Source of the DNA: Hydnum rufescens UP504 | Lineage: Eukaryota; Basidiomycota; Agaricomycetes; Cantharellales; Hydnaceae | DNA length: 51,273 bases | Assembly (NCBI GenBank): GCA_014904985.1 | Contig: MU128923.1 | Coordinates: forward strand, 395,180-446,452 | Direction of reading: 5' to 3' | In this document: piece by piece, positions 1 to 10,560 of the stretch | How positions within the stretch are numbered: the first letter of the stretch is position 1 | Layout: each line of letters starts with the position of its first letter | Program-made: the position numbers and the translations under genes | Notes under the pieces: model-generated | Databases searched by the model: none | Told to the model about the DNA's origin: nothing | Seen by the model: the letters and a program-made list of their open reading frames with translations, nothing else

Positions 1-1
1 T

Positions 2-847
2 TGCCTCAAAGCGGGTTCCAAAAAAGGTTTCCCAATCAGGGAAGGGAGATCCACCATCAAGGATAGCTGCATGAGTAGTTGAAGCCAATCACCAGCACTC
101 CTCCTTGCAGTAGGACAGGCGAGTGGCGACATAATGCAATGGCTGATCATATTGTAGCTCGAATTCCAGTGGAGAATAAGGTAGTGTTGGGACCTACGAT
201 CAGACCAAGATAAGACCGAGCAGCCTGTGTACCGTGTCGACGAGTGCATCCTGGATTTAAAGATAGAGCCAAGAGGATAACGGAATGATAAGGAATACGA
301 GACTGTTACAACTCTCTGAGAATCACCACCAGGAACATGACCGTCCGTGGTGAACATCAGGCTGCCTAGTTGGGGACGTGAAGGAACTCGGAGTTCGTCT
401 TGGACCAGAACCAAAAAGGTCAGACAGAGTAGAAGTCGTCTCTCTTTTCCTCCTGACAACATCCGGTGGGACGCAGTCCATTTAAAGTAATTAGTGTGAA
501 TTGAGAAGATGGTGTGTCTAATACGGGCAAGTGATACATATCTCTGCACGCCCCCATAAGCAGCTGAGATCCAGAGGTCTAACATTGCGCCTGCTCAGTA
601 GATGTGGTACGTCAGCAGATAGGTCTACGAGTCCTTCGCTCATCGTCAACTTCAAAAAACTAATAACTAATTTCTATGTAACGAATTCCTCAACTGCCGT
701 TTCCAGTGATCAGACAAAATCTGGTATGCCCTTCTCATATCAGCAAGGAGGCAGTGCTGGTGATTGGGCTCCAACTACACATGCGCATATCCTGATGGTG
801 ATTCTTCCCTTCCCTGATTGGGAAACCTTTTCACCCGCTTTGAGGCA
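2..847. repeat. Inverted repeat, arms 2-112 and 743-847
   Basis: The reverse complement of 743-847 matches 2-112 with a few mismatches and small indels; shared landmarks are CCCAATCAGGGAAGGGA and CCAATCACCAGCACT. The 630 bp between the arms holds no recognisable gene, only short ORFs. The whole 1-1780 interval keeps visibly more CpG than most of the window, so it may be younger or less modified. The left arm starts at the window edge and may extend further. Confidence 0.75.
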
Positions 848-1339
848 GCCTTCAGTGATGCGACTGAGAGGCTCGATGGATGCCTTCGCCTTCCCTTGAT
901 ATGATGACTCTGAGGATGGAATCCAAGCTTCAGAGAAAGTATAACGATACCGCGCAACTTTGCGCGGCAGCTAGTATATGGGAAGAAGGGCATTATGATG
1001 ATGAGCCTTGATGAGAGGCAATTGATGGCAAATGAGAGCGGTAGCATCCGTAAGCTGAGGTCCGTATGTAAGACCTAATAGAACCTCGAACACTATTCAG
1101 CCCTCGCCTAATGTCCCGTGTCAAGAATGGGAAGGACAAAGCCACTCGCATTGATAAGTTGGGCGTCGCTTTACTATCCGCCGCAGCTACCTTCTCTCAA
1201 CACAACCGGAACACTTCCCTACGACCAGGGACAAATCGGCCAGTACAATATGTACCTTGCCGCCCTCGCCCACTGACCTAACCCTACCAAACTCTCAACC
1301 TCATTCCGTCCTGCTGCTGCTGCTGCGCCCCTCCTCCCT

Positions 1340-1780
1340 CACTATTGAACCTATGGACGTAGACTCCAATCGTCATCAGAAATAATCCTCGCAGAGTTGC
1401 TGGTCTGTGCTGGAATTGGTAACAAACCCGGGCACATTGCCAGAGACTGCCCTGAGCCCCCACGCTGCTCGTTCAGTCTGAGGTGCTCTGTCATCTGAGC
1501 AGATGGAGGAAGTGGTAGAGAAAGTTCGTGCTACTCTGGCACCCCAAATCTGCTGAGGATGGAAATGAGAGTGGGCAAAGGATTTTTAAAGATGTCGACA
1601 GTGAAAGGACACGCCCTGTTCGACAAAACCGATTCTCTCTTCTTTCGACTTGTACAGTAGACCCACAATGGATATGTTTGATCACGTTGACATTGCATGC
1701 CTACATGAAAGAGAAGACGTGTCATTATCCACAAGCCCACCACTCTATATCTATTCCACACACCTTCGCGAGCTACTGAA
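1340..1780 (+). pseudogene. Decayed retrotransposon Gag C-terminus with zinc-knuckle remnant
   Basis: Read across frames, the plus strand shows the usual end of a fungal Ty3/Gypsy Gag. There is a PMDVDS-like motif at about 1349-1366, a CCHC zinc-knuckle remnant ending GNKPGHIARDCPE at about 1405-1455, and a helical tail (QMEEVVEKVRATLAP) from about 1500. Zinc knuckles bind packaged RNA. The second cysteine of the knuckle is lost and at least two frameshifts separate the blocks, so it is dead. Sequence to about 1780 resembles the linker that follows the knuckle. At 1781 it is cut abruptly by the next repeat. The Gag at 37.2 kb shares the same motif order but is a different, better preserved copy. 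Confidence 0.55.
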
Positions 1781-2425
1781 AGCCTCTGGCTGCCCTTTTT
1801 GCACACTATTGATTTTTTTAACTAACCTGTTGACCCCCCATTATAGGATCCCCTAATTCCTCACCCAGGGCCCCCATCCCCTCTGGTGGGCCCCTCTGAC
1901 CCCTGCCCCACCCCTCCAGTTGGTCTGGGGCAGGGGTGCCCCCTCTTTTTGCATGACTGGCACACAAGTGCTGGTCATGGACCTAGATTATATAATTAAT
2001 TGATAATATGTATATTAGGTAATACATATTATATAATATAATATAATATAATTATGTCATCAATTAATTATATAATATATTACATAATACTATTATTGTG
2101 TATGATTATGTCACTGCTTTTTTGGGTGAATTACATAATTTCCTATTTAGGCTATTATGTAATTACATTTCCATATTGGGAATCAACAGGCCCACTGACC
2201 CATTCAGGGGTGTCCCCAGGCATTCCAGGACCTATCCTGATACCCCTCAACCAAATATATCCATATGCTTCTGCTCACAGTGTTTGATTCTGCTCCAGAA
2301 AGATGGCCAGATGTCAATTTGACATCCAAGGATTGTCAATTGACATCAAAGAAAAAATAGGCCTCTTAGGCTGACTAGATGAGGGATTTGTCCCACTTAT
2401 TAAGGTCAGCCCAAGTGGCTGACTG
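1781..2425 (+). repeat. Truncated hairpin-intron unit plus AT-rich 3' part
   Basis: This is an inverted relative of 39160-39620. It opens in the middle of the intronic hairpin (AGCCTCTGGCTGCCC, 1781-1795), followed by a branch-site match AACTAAC (1820-1826) and an acceptor ATTATAG ending at 1846. The last exon begins GATCCCC at 1847 and contains the CCAGTTGGTC block shared with 39 kb. Next come a short hairpin (GACTGGCACACAAGTGCTGGTC, broken stem, about 1955-1977) and a strongly AT-rich tract (1980-2200). The right end contains ATGTCAATTTGACAT and the terminus GGTCAGCCCAAGTGGCTGAC near 2404-2423, which recurs inverted at 13378-13400. No protein is predicted with confidence. Confidence 0.6.
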
Positions 2426-2439
2426 AGGTGTGTGCCCAT

Positions 2440-2936
2440 GAATACAACTTTTGCCTCAATCACTCTGTGACCTCAAGAATGCATTTCTCATTCCAATGCT
2501 CATCCCATATTCCTTTCTCCAATCCTGTTCCAACCCATCACCAATTCTGTCTTGTGAATTATCATCCACCAATCTTCTTTCTTTCTTTCAATCTGAGTGA
2601 ATGCACTTGAGTAACCTGTACAACTACATGTTTTATTTTCTTTTCTGAGTGAATGTACTCAAGTCCTTGTACAGCAGTCACCTGTTGACTCACTGCCACC
2701 TTATGGGCAATCTTTTCAACCTGTCTCTTGTCAGATTTTTTTTCTTTTCTTTCTTTCTTTCTTTCAACCTGAGTGAATACACTCACATAAATGTACAATA
2801 AACCTGACGTTCAACACATCGAACATGTCATCTGCACCTTCATGATAAAAAAAAAGGGGGGGGGGAGAATATGAACAAAGAACAAGTGAAGAATGGAAAC
2901 TCTTGAACTAAGAAATATCCAAAAGAACAAAGGATA
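2440..2936. repeat. Simple repeats and spacer
   Basis: No gene is seen. Three copies of a CTGAGTGAATGNACTCAAGT-like block lie near 2593, 2646 and 2770, associated with TTTC microsatellite tracts (about 2577-2590 and 2738-2767). A homopolymer junction of nine A followed by ten G sits near 2847-2866. The small ORFs here are low-complexity shadows. Confidence 0.6.
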
Positions 2937-3430
2937 CAGTATTTTATCACTCAATGATCACATGGTTTGAGACTATTTTCTCATGGTCTCTTGACCTTGT
3001 CACAATCAACTTAAAGAACTCAGAGTAATGGAAGTATGTAGAGTAATATATGAAGAGTCAGCGTGCAGAGTTAGAAAGTGAAAGAAGAAGAATTAAGGCT
3101 TCAAGGAAGTAATCTGTAAATGAGGCTGTTCATATAGGCAGAAAGTAGCACACCACTCAATGACCACATCAAGTATTGTAATCTTCATTACCTCTGTTGT
3201 TGTCTGATTGGGCCCTGGATGGCTCCAAATCATTGCTGACCTCCCCACCCTTGTCCTCTCCTTCTGCCATCTCCCAAATTGCCTTCCTGGTTGCAAAAAT
3301 AGGTTTGAGAGGAATAACTGTACCATTTGCATGAGCCAATGCACACTCCAACTCTGTCAGGATCAAATTGACATTTGCTTCTGCCTAAGGACTTACCCGT
3401 CAGAGTATCATTCTTCATTGACTCTATCAT

Positions 3431-3808
3431 ATGGCGCCTACTTCCTCAAATGCTCTTGTTTCCTCTCTCCCTCCATTCACTACGGGGGTTATTGTCATCC
3501 TTGCCATTATTGGCATTTCGCTTATTATTATTGCCCTCGTTCTATCAGGCCTTGGCCAGCGGGCTATGGGCTGGGTAGTCAACCAGTGGCAGCATTGGTG
3601 CCCTTGTCAGCACCTGTCATTCCCTCGTTCCCCATGTGAGTCCATGGAGTTGCCAATCCAGACTCCCCCTCCTCCTCCTCTACCCCCAGTCCCTGAATCC
3701 ACATCACCTGTCCCAATCCGTACTCCATCCACATCATTACGGTCCTTTGACACTTTGGACACCTTTGGAGTACCCAGGCGTACACTGCCTTGGAAGCACA
3801 TACACTAA
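3431..3808 (+). CDS. ORF inside the LTR (U3), putative single-pass membrane protein
   Basis: A 125-codon ORF starts at ATATGGCGCC within the LTR, upstream of its TATA-like box, so it lies in U3. Residues about 18-41 are strongly hydrophobic (GVIVILAIIGISLIIIA), a credible transmembrane helix. They are followed by MGWVVNQWQHW, a cysteine pair (CPC) and a proline-rich stretch. Versions with substitutions occur in the other two LTR copies (13089-13421, 27945-28322), all open at the shared part. An overlapping 67-codon ORF in another frame (3375-3578) is also open in all copies, so openness alone is weak support. No family recognised; coding status is uncertain. Confidence 0.35.
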   Translation: MAPTSSNALVSSLPPFTTGVIVILAIIGISLIIIALVLSGLGQRAMGWVVNQWQHWCPCQHLSFPRSPCESMELPIQTPPPPPLPPVPESTSPVPIRTPSTSLRSFDTLDTFGVPRRTLPWKHIH

Positions 3809-4013
3809 GGGGGATGCATATGGAAGTTGGGGCATAGCCATGTGGAGGTGCGCACAGGATTTGTAACACAGCTGCGTCAGCTTAGTGAGGCTTAGTGATG
3901 GTGGCTGTGGAGGCTGACTGATGGGCTGTGGAGCCGGCATTCTAGGAGGATCTGGAAGGTTATGGAAGATGGCGGAAGGCTCTGGAAGGCTGGAGGCTGT
4001 GTACAGGAAATAG

Positions 4014-4022
4014 TATTTATAG
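4014..4022 (+). promoter_or_regulatory. TATA-like box of LTR family 1
   Basis: TATTTATAG lies about 120 bp before the 3' end of the LTR, a suitable place for the U3/R promoter. The same sequence is present in the copy at 27869-28715 (near 28529). Everything upstream in the LTR, including the 125-codon ORF, would then be U3. Confidence 0.5.
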
Positions 4023-5495
4023 CCCTTCGCAGTTGGGGGATCACCAGTTTTGATCTCTCAGGATTCCCACTGCGATAGCGTGTGGTTAATTAATCTCTTT
4101 CCTATTTCTGTTTGTGGCTTCAATGGCAGTGTCGCCCTGACAAACTCCCACTGGATAAGGGCAGTCTCATTGTCTACCTTTGCCGCCTCCCAGGCTGCAT
4201 TTCTCACTGCCTTCCACCCTTCCACCTCCTTAGAATCTGTGTCTTTTGCTTCCCTAGCAGCTTTCTGTGCTTCCCACTCATCACCCATTGCTTGCCTTGC
4301 TGCCTCACCCCTCTCTACAGCATTGATCATATCTTCTTGGGATAGGACAGCTGCCTTCCTGGCTCACAACCGGAATGGGTTCTGACTCCTTTTCTGCTCC
4401 TTTTCAGCATTCAGCTCCATTGTGCACTCAGCAAAACCTGCAAGGAACAGCATCTGTGTGTTGCAAAAGTCAAAGCTGTCTTGCATCCTTTGATGCAGAG
4501 CATTGTACTGTGCTTGTAGCAACTCATTCTTGCATCGTAGTTCCTCATTCTCAGTGATCAGGGCTTCCAGGGATAGACTTTCATTGTGAGGTGAGTTGGA
4601 AATTGGAGATATGAATGGGACGTGTTTGAGGTAGATCTGAGGAGGCAGACTGGGCATGGCATGGGGCCAGGTAGGAGTGAGTAGGATGGACATAGGTGAG
4701 TCACACACAGCTTCCCACATGAGGCTTGTGGGGCTTTGTGAAAATTGACCAAGTGTCAGATCAATTTCCATATTTGGCCTATTGGTCTCTCTCCTAGGTG
4801 TTCGAGTTTTGCTAGTATGGCAATATGGGTGTGCGGCAAGTCGACGAGGAGTGCTGGGGGCCACAGAGGGAGCCCATATATGTGGGGTGGCAACATCCAC
4901 CAGCTGCACATCAGAAGTAATTGCAAATTGTGTAGCTCATTGCAGCTCACATCACTTGTGCTCCTCGCCAAAGAAATGCATGCCCCTTTTGATGGGAGAG
5001 GTAATCTGGATTGGCATGGCTTTGGTAGCATTAACAGACTCCACAGTACTTGGTGCCATCATCGCTGCCGTGATCACCATTGGGTCAAAGGGATGAATCC
5101 CTGTCTTCTTGAAGGACGCAAGGATGTTATTTTTGGTGAATGCATGAAGGTGTGCGCCACTGTAGACCTTGATGAAATTCTCTTTAGTGACTTTATGATC
5201 ATTGAACTCCTCCTCCACAACAGCAGCAGCCCAAGACTGTTTGAGTGGCAAGAATAACACAACATCAAGTGGCTGCAAGGCATGCATGCAGTGAGATGGG
5301 AGCACAAACAGAATGATCTTGTGGTCATGGCAGTACTTGATTGTCTTGAGACTCTTATGCAAGGAATGGCCATCAACGATTAAGAGACAATATTGGTGAG
5401 GGTGATCAAGTTTATTCTTCATCTCTTCATTGAACTTCTTGATTGCATACTCAAAGATATCGGTATTGACCCAGCCCTTCTCTGACTGTGCATAC

Positions 5496-5544
5496 CTGTC
5501 CATTCTTGTCAGTATTCAATTGCCCCAATGGATGAATGACTCAC
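5496..5544 (-). other. Intron of the pogo transposase
   Basis: On the minus strand the donor is GTGAGT, the branch-site match is TACTGAC and the acceptor is ACAG; the intron is 49 nt. Removing it joins LLLAK to YAQSEKGWVNTDIFEY in frame between the first and second catalytic acids. The alternative, reading through, meets a TGA directly at the donor. Confidence 0.75.
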
Positions 5545-6767
5545 TTTGCTAGAAGCAGGTTCTCCTGCCTCCATCGCTCCATGAAATTCTTCCCAGGAAA
5601 TATAACAACAGGGGGGGTTGATGTCCCATCAGCACAGACAAATTCAACCACAGTGATGTGGTCCTTGCTTGCCATCAAAACTTTTTTTGCTGACTTGCAC
5701 TTTGCCGAAACAATGACCTTCTGGCAAAAGGGGACATTCAACGGGCACCCTGTCTCATCACAATTGTAGATATTCTTAGCAATGATATTGTGGAGAGTGA
5801 GGGTTTCCTTCAAGAGCTTGAAGTAATGGCTGACTGTGATGGGATTCAGGGCCTGAGCATGTTTCTTCTCCATGATCCCACATGCCTTTGCTCCAACCGG
5901 TCCTCAAAGCATCCAACAAAGCACTGTGCCCAGTTCTTGCCCAAAGTGCAATGAGTTGGATCTTGATATGGACAATGGCAAGTGCATATTCTTGGACCTT
6001 CTTGTATGAGAGTGGGAACCCTTTTTCTGCCATGTCAAGTATGAATGTGATGAGACTATGAGACTGTAATTCTGTCAGGAGTCCACGTTTCAGTGCTGAC
6101 TGCCATTTGGAGATACCCCCTTAAGATGTTGTTGTAATGTAGAGCAATTTATTCCATGTAAGGTTTTAGTAAATGTTGAAAGCTTGGGCTTTTTTGATTG
6201 TGTGGGTGCCTCATCAGTAGCTCTGTGGTATGCATCTTTGGCATCAGCATACAATTTCTCCTGAATTCTGGAAGATCTCCTCCTTCAAGCAGCAATAGAC
6301 AAGGGTCTACAACCCATTAATTGTGTATCAAGTCGTGGGAGGGAAACTGAGTGGCCCCTGATTAAGAAGTGTGGAGTTGAGTCGGAACCAAATGTGCCAG
6401 CTCATTCATCATCAAAACAATCAATCAAAACAAACCTTGCAAGTCTGCCAGCAGTGCCTGAGTCTCTGGGGATGTCCATAAGACTCATCTCTTCACTATT
6501 CATGTATATTTAAAAGCTTTCTGTACAAGTAGATGAGAGTTGTAACCTAGGCTCAAACTGTGATGTTCAAATGTGTATGAAATTAGCACTTAACAGGCTT
6601 CATTCTCAACACCCACTTGACTAAATTCCCTGAAAATAGGTGGACCTACTCATATGAGGGTCTCCTTTCAATGGTCCAAATATCAAATAAATCTGAACAG
6701 TGGAAGTAGCTGGATTTAAGAAGTGGTCATTGAGTGATTGGTGGTCAGTGAGTGATAAAATACTGTA

Positions 6768-7435
6768 ACTGGAAGAACTCCAACAAGAAATCTAGGCTGA
6801 CAAAAGCAGAGGTAGGAATTCTGACAGACGAATTGAAATTCCACATATATAAAAGACTGGGCACTACTAAAAATCTGCTCTCATCCTTACACTCAATATC
6901 ACACAGTAAGAGTCTCACTATGACTTAAGCTTTCAGCCATCTAAAAGGAATTTGGAGCTAGATGGCTGAGGGTATACAAGTCATAACCACCAACCCAAGT
7001 GTCAAACAATGAATGCAAGCAAGCATTGTCATGACTAGTCTGGCTTCACCACTATTATATTTGTGTCAAGGAGAACATGGATACTTTTGTCTGAACATCC
7101 AGGCAAATCCTCTTCATTTCACTTATGTGCTGCTCAAAAGCCATGATTGCACCATCACCAAATGAAACAAAACAATTTTTAAAGTCAGGGTAGAATTGGA
7201 ACTTGATCTGTATGGGGAGATTCCTTTGGGTGATTGCTTCATCCCTGTATTCATGCACAAATTGTCCAACTTCTAAAAATGGAGATTTGAATATGGATCA
7301 ATCTAAATCATAAAAAGAAAAAGGAGGACAAATTTAATTTGAAGAAATTTGGACATATGGCTATATCAAGCCAAGGTGATCTGAAGGAAGGAAATAAAAA
7401 GAACAGTAGTACTAGGAAGCAAAGATCAAAAGTGT
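6768..7435. other. Gene-free stretch
   Basis: No supported gene. A 67-codon minus-strand ORF (7055-7258) has ordinary amino-acid composition but no motif I recognise and no splice-supported extension. The rest is AT-rich sequence with short purine runs. Confidence 0.4.
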
Positions 7436-7440
7436 TCGCC

Positions 7441-7884
7441 ATGCCTCAAGTCTCCCATGTCCCATTTGACTATTGAAGATTCATTCCATACCCACAACCA
7501 ATCATGACAATAATGCATGTATACCAACAAACCTCTGCTTCAATTGAGCACTTTCAAAATCCAGAAGGAGAAATGGTTGGATTTGTGCCAACAGGCTACA
7601 AGACCATAATGCAAGCATGGATTATTCAAATAGAAGGATCTGTTGCAGTACTTGATGTGCAGGTACCAGAATGTTACAGAAACATGGACCTCACCAATGG
7701 TGGGATCATTGATGGTGACATATTTGCATTCAACATTCAAAATTGTCATCATTGTCAGCATGGTTTTGATTGCCTATCTTCTCCATTTGAGTATCAAGGA
7801 ACAAATTGGGAATATGTCACAGGTAAAGAAGTCTTTGTCAAACCAATAGCACTCTTGCTTATGAGGCTTATCTCAGAGAACTAA
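7441..7884 (+). pseudogene. Unrecognised ORF fragment
   Basis: From ATG at 7441 the frame reads MPQVSHVPFDY, one stop, then runs open to 7884 for about 125 residues. The composition is protein-like, including NGGIIDGDIFAFNIQNCHHC with a Cys-His cluster (CHHCxHGFDC) near its end. The block AAGTGTTCGCCAYSCCT upstream recurs near 8623, and a similar MP-start block occurs at 8050, suggesting duplicated pieces of one decayed gene. I recognise no family. Confidence 0.3.
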
Positions 7885-8049
7885 ACGAACAAAGAGGGAT
7901 ATGGGGTGCAGTTAATTAGCTTCCCAAAAAGTCATTGGAATCAACAAATATGGTGGAATCAATAAAAGCACAAAAAAGAAATCAAAGTTCAAATAAGCTG
8001 TCACAGGAGATAAGAGAAACAAGAATGGGTATGAAGGCAGATTGAACTC

Positions 8050-8718
8050 ATGCCTTCATCAATCAAAAGTGTTAAAGTCATCTCCATGCCTCTCCAAGTT
8101 ACCCATCCACTTTACTGAGCATTCAATTACCATGGTCCAGAACCATTTCACTTCTTGCAACCTTCAGCACCCATTTGATATTGTCCCACTCCTCACACAT
8201 GTTATGAGGGAATACTCATGTCAAAAGAAACAAAATGGATGATTTACAACATACCTACACTGCAGAGCTATGTCCCCTATCACCATCAAGACATCAAAAT
8301 CAAGTTTGTTGTGCTATTTCAAGTGGCAGATGATGACATTGTGCCTCTACAAACCTTTGCCACAAGTTGCTTGTACCTGGCAATCACAGATGAATTGCAG
8401 GGTAAGCCTAAAAGGGGAAATAATAGGAGTATAAATAAAGGCTGACATGAAAAGGAAATAAGCCTTTTATCCAACTATTAGCAACTTTATATGGAGAGGA
8501 CAAAGGCTGTCAGTAGAGAACTTTTCGTGGTGGATAGAGGGATGGAAGTGGTGGTATTTTGGTTGGGTGAGCAGAAGGAATTTGCATACTATGATGTAGG
8601 GAGATTGCAAGGGACTGCAATCGAAAAGTGTTCGCCACCTGTAGAAGAGAAATTGTTTGAGCCTCAAAAACCCCTTGATTTGAGCTCTTCAAGAAAATCT
8701 GTATCTTGCCAGCATTGA
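8050..8718 (+). pseudogene. Unrecognised multi-fragment reading frame
   Basis: One frame from ATG 8050 (MPSSIKSVKVISMPLQVTHP) continues with two stops through FNYHGPEPFHFLQP to a longer open run at 8218-8445 (IKFVVLFQVADDDIVPLQTF). A GGTAAGCC donor-like site follows at about 8400. A further open frame at 8491-8718 (ELFVVDRGMEVVVFWLGEQK) could be a downstream exon. The protein-like composition and order suggest a dead gene, but no domain is recognised. Confidence 0.28.
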
Positions 8719-8739
8719 ACTCTAAAAGAGATATATGAC

Positions 8740-9400
8740 CACTTACACTAAGGAAGTCCGCATTTTGGCACATGACTTAAGGGCAGGTGATCTAGTAAGA
8801 GGTTGGTAAGGAGGGAGATGAGTAAGGCATTAGAAATGGATGATTAAGGCGATTAGTGAGCATGACTAAAGGATGAGTAAGGAGATTAGTAAGTAGATGA
8901 GTCATGTGGAGGGTTCAGACAGGTATAAATAGAAGGGGGGTTAGTGCAGAAGGGCATCTGAGGAGCATCCCTCCAAGGATCAAACCCAAGAAGGTGCCCC
9001 CTGAGGATCACAGTACCCTAGTATCCAAGTATCCAATAGTAGAGAGAATAATAGTAGGAGAAGAGTATAAAAGGGAATAAGAGAATCAGAAGTGTGTCAG
9101 TCTCACTTAGTCATGTGAAGTATAGTGGATAGTTGTAGAACCCTCAGAGTAGGAGTTGCTAGACATCCATTCTTGAAGTTGTGTGTTTGAACCCTGAGTC
9201 TTGCAGTTGTGTCTTGAAGTGTCTTGGAAGTGTCTTAAGGTCTTGTGTTCAAATCTTGGTGTCTTGCTATCCGCATTTTGGAGTATCTGAAGGTCCTGTG
9301 TTCAAATCTTGCACAGAACATCTATCTTGGAGTCTTGTGTTTGAGGTCTAGAGTCAAAACAACAACGAAGCTGATACAAAATAATAGTTGAGTGGCACAT
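8740..9400 (+). promoter_or_regulatory. Possible promoter or LTR-like region with TATAAAT
   Basis: No gene is seen. A clear TATAAAT stands at 8924-8930, preceded by degenerate GAGTAAGG/GATTAGTAAG repeats (8800-8900). It is followed by a region with repeated TCTTGNNGT and TGTGTTCAAATCTT blocks (9180-9345). This could be a degenerate LTR, but I found no second copy or terminal TG/CA with duplication. Confidence 0.25.
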
Positions 9401-9799
9401 AACCCATCAAAACTGATCTGTCCTCATCTAAAACAATCTAAACAAATGTCTCAAAACATTTTAACTGATCAAAACAAATAAAGCCCATTAGGTCTCTTCT
9501 ATACCATATCTACAACAAACACTTTCTGGACTTTGCCAAGCTGTGAGGAACTGTGAACAGGGCGAGAATGGGCCACCCAAGGGCTCAAGCCATTACTTCC
9601 TGAATACACTTTTCCTTTTTGCCACATTATGTAACTATGCAATAGTCTTCCGCTGCTACCATTATTACCCAGCAACATTGTTATTTTTTAAATTTATAAC
9701 AACCAAATATATGAATTTTGACTATTTACACTCAGGAGTATGACCTGATCAGCCACAAAGTATTATTGCCAAGTTTTGATACCCAAATGGCTATGTTTT

Positions 9800-9960
9800 A
9801 GCTTGGATGTTAACTTTGTATACTGAAATGTTGGTTTTTATTCTGAGATGCTAGTTTTATACTGAAATGCTGGTTTTTATACTGAAATGCCAGGTTTTTT
9901 TACAGCAGATGCTAAAATTTATATTTAGCCAATGCTGAAATCCAGATTTCCAATCGCCCA
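9800..9960 (+). repeat. Degenerate ~19-bp tandem repeat
   Basis: Four to five imperfect copies of TACTGAAATGCTGGTTTTTA run head to tail here. The sequence on either side (9400-9800 and 9960-10040) contains no supported gene. Confidence 0.6.
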
Positions 9961-10044
9961 AAACAGACCCAACAGATTCCATTGAACTGGAGAACTGGAC
10001 CATGTGATAAACTGAGACCTGTGTTGCATCTGATCAATTGATGC

Positions 10045-10205
10045 ACTGGGGTACTATGGGGAAAGGGGATGGGGGAGGGGTAGGGGATTATAACTTCAGA
10101 GGGGGGTTTAATTCCAGGAGGGGGGATTTGTTACCAAGGTTGGTAACTCAAGGGGGGGATTAGCAAGGGGGGTATTCCCAAAGGGGGGTGGGGGTTACCC
10201 AATAT
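10045..10205 (+). repeat. G-run-rich tract
   Basis: About a dozen runs of four or more G occur within 160 bp (for example GGGGAAAGGGGATGGGGGAG), all on the plus strand, spaced by 2-20 bases. The GGTAACTC/GTTACC blocks between them are short inverted repeats. It can in principle form G-quadruplexes. No gene is seen. Confidence 0.6.
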
Positions 10206-10479
10206 TTTCAATCAGAAAGGGTAGCACCATCAGCACTGGATGAAAATATGGGCATATTCTGTAGAGTGCATGTGGGTCTTGATTCCATATCTGAATTTGA
10301 CATCCTCAGAAACAAGTACATTGGCTTTAGAGTATTTTAATATGAATTTCCATTTAAAATACTTTGATGAAATGCTGTTCAATTTAGCATTGTCAATGCA
10401 GCTATTTAACGAAAATACAGATTATATCATTTTTTAAATGCAGGCATTGTTGGTGAGAGAAAAACTTAATAGGAGATCA

Positions 10480-10560
10480 GGAAACTGAGGTACAGTACAT
10501 CATGTGGATTATGTAATCAATATAAGATTGATCCAATCCCAACACTCCTTCAAGTGAGGC
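10480..10560 (-). other. Possible Copia-type 3' end (polypurine tract and LTR start)
   Basis: On the minus strand, CACTTGAAGGAG is followed by TGTTGGGATTGGATCAATC. This resembles a polypurine tract followed by a TGTTGGGA LTR start of Copia elements. I see no reverse-transcriptase or integrase motifs beside it and could not find the opposite LTR end, so it is only a suggestion. Confidence 0.2.

Larger units (their letters stand above)
3355..4142 (+). mobile_element. Solo LTR (family 1, Ty3/Gypsy-type) with 5-bp target duplication
   Basis: The 788-bp sequence begins TGTCAGGATCAAATTGACAT and ends CGCCCTGACA. AACTC lies directly on both sides (3350-3354 and 4143-4147), the 5-bp duplication typical of LTR-retrotransposon integration. 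No internal region remains, so it arose by LTR-LTR recombination. The same LTR occurs at 27869-28715 (3' LTR with internal sequence upstream) and as a fragment at 13018-13372. It sits inside the pogo transposase and gives the order of insertion. Confidence 0.92.
3169..6290 (-). pseudogene. pogo/CENP-B-type DDE transposase, split by a solo LTR
   Basis: Minus-strand protein of roughly 690 residues when read across its breaks. N-terminal psq/CENP-B-like helix-turn-helix segments (KWQSALKRGLLTE, MAEKGFPLSYKKVQEYA) come first, then GKNWAQCF and the DDE_1 catalytic core. Its three acidic sites are visible: YNCDETG (about 5755), LLIVDGHSLHKS (about 5370) and LPSHCMHALQPLD (about 5275). The C-terminus has a coiled coil (ENEELRCKNELLQAQYN, about 4540) and ends at TGA 3169-3171. 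A 49-nt intron is inferred at 5496-5544. Breaks are frameshifts near 6118, 5945 and 5885, in-frame TGA at 4952-4954, 4937-4939 and 4364-4366 (each CGA to TGA by inference), and the solo LTR. Without the LTR and one target duplication the frame continues, so the insertion came into an otherwise readable 3' end. The start codon was not identified. Confidence 0.88.
2937..6765 (-). mobile_element. pogo-like Tc1/mariner-superfamily DNA transposon, nested
   Basis: Both ends carry the terminal inverted repeat CAGTATTTTATCACTCA (2937-2953 and, inverted, 6749-6765). Each end is flanked by TA (2935-2936 and 6766-6767), the target duplication expected for this superfamily. A second inverted motif, CACTCAATGACCAC, lies just inside both ends (about 3153 and 6726). 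The element is 3829 bp, of which 788 bp plus one 5-bp duplication is a later solo-LTR insertion, so the original was about 3.0 kb with a single minus-strand transposase. The matching ends and defined duplications make the boundaries firm. Confidence 0.9.

Noticed and set aside
2562..2798. 78-codon lysine/glutamate-rich minus-strand ORF
   Set aside because: It reads through TTTC microsatellite; low-complexity artefact.
3375..3578. 67-codon leucine-rich ORF in the LTR
   Set aside because: Overlaps the 125-codon frame and reads the same hydrophobic-biased sequence; no independent support.
4050..5257. Plus-strand ORFs (4050-4385, 4745-5257)
   Set aside because: They lie opposite the transposase, whose DDE motifs fix the minus strand as coding.
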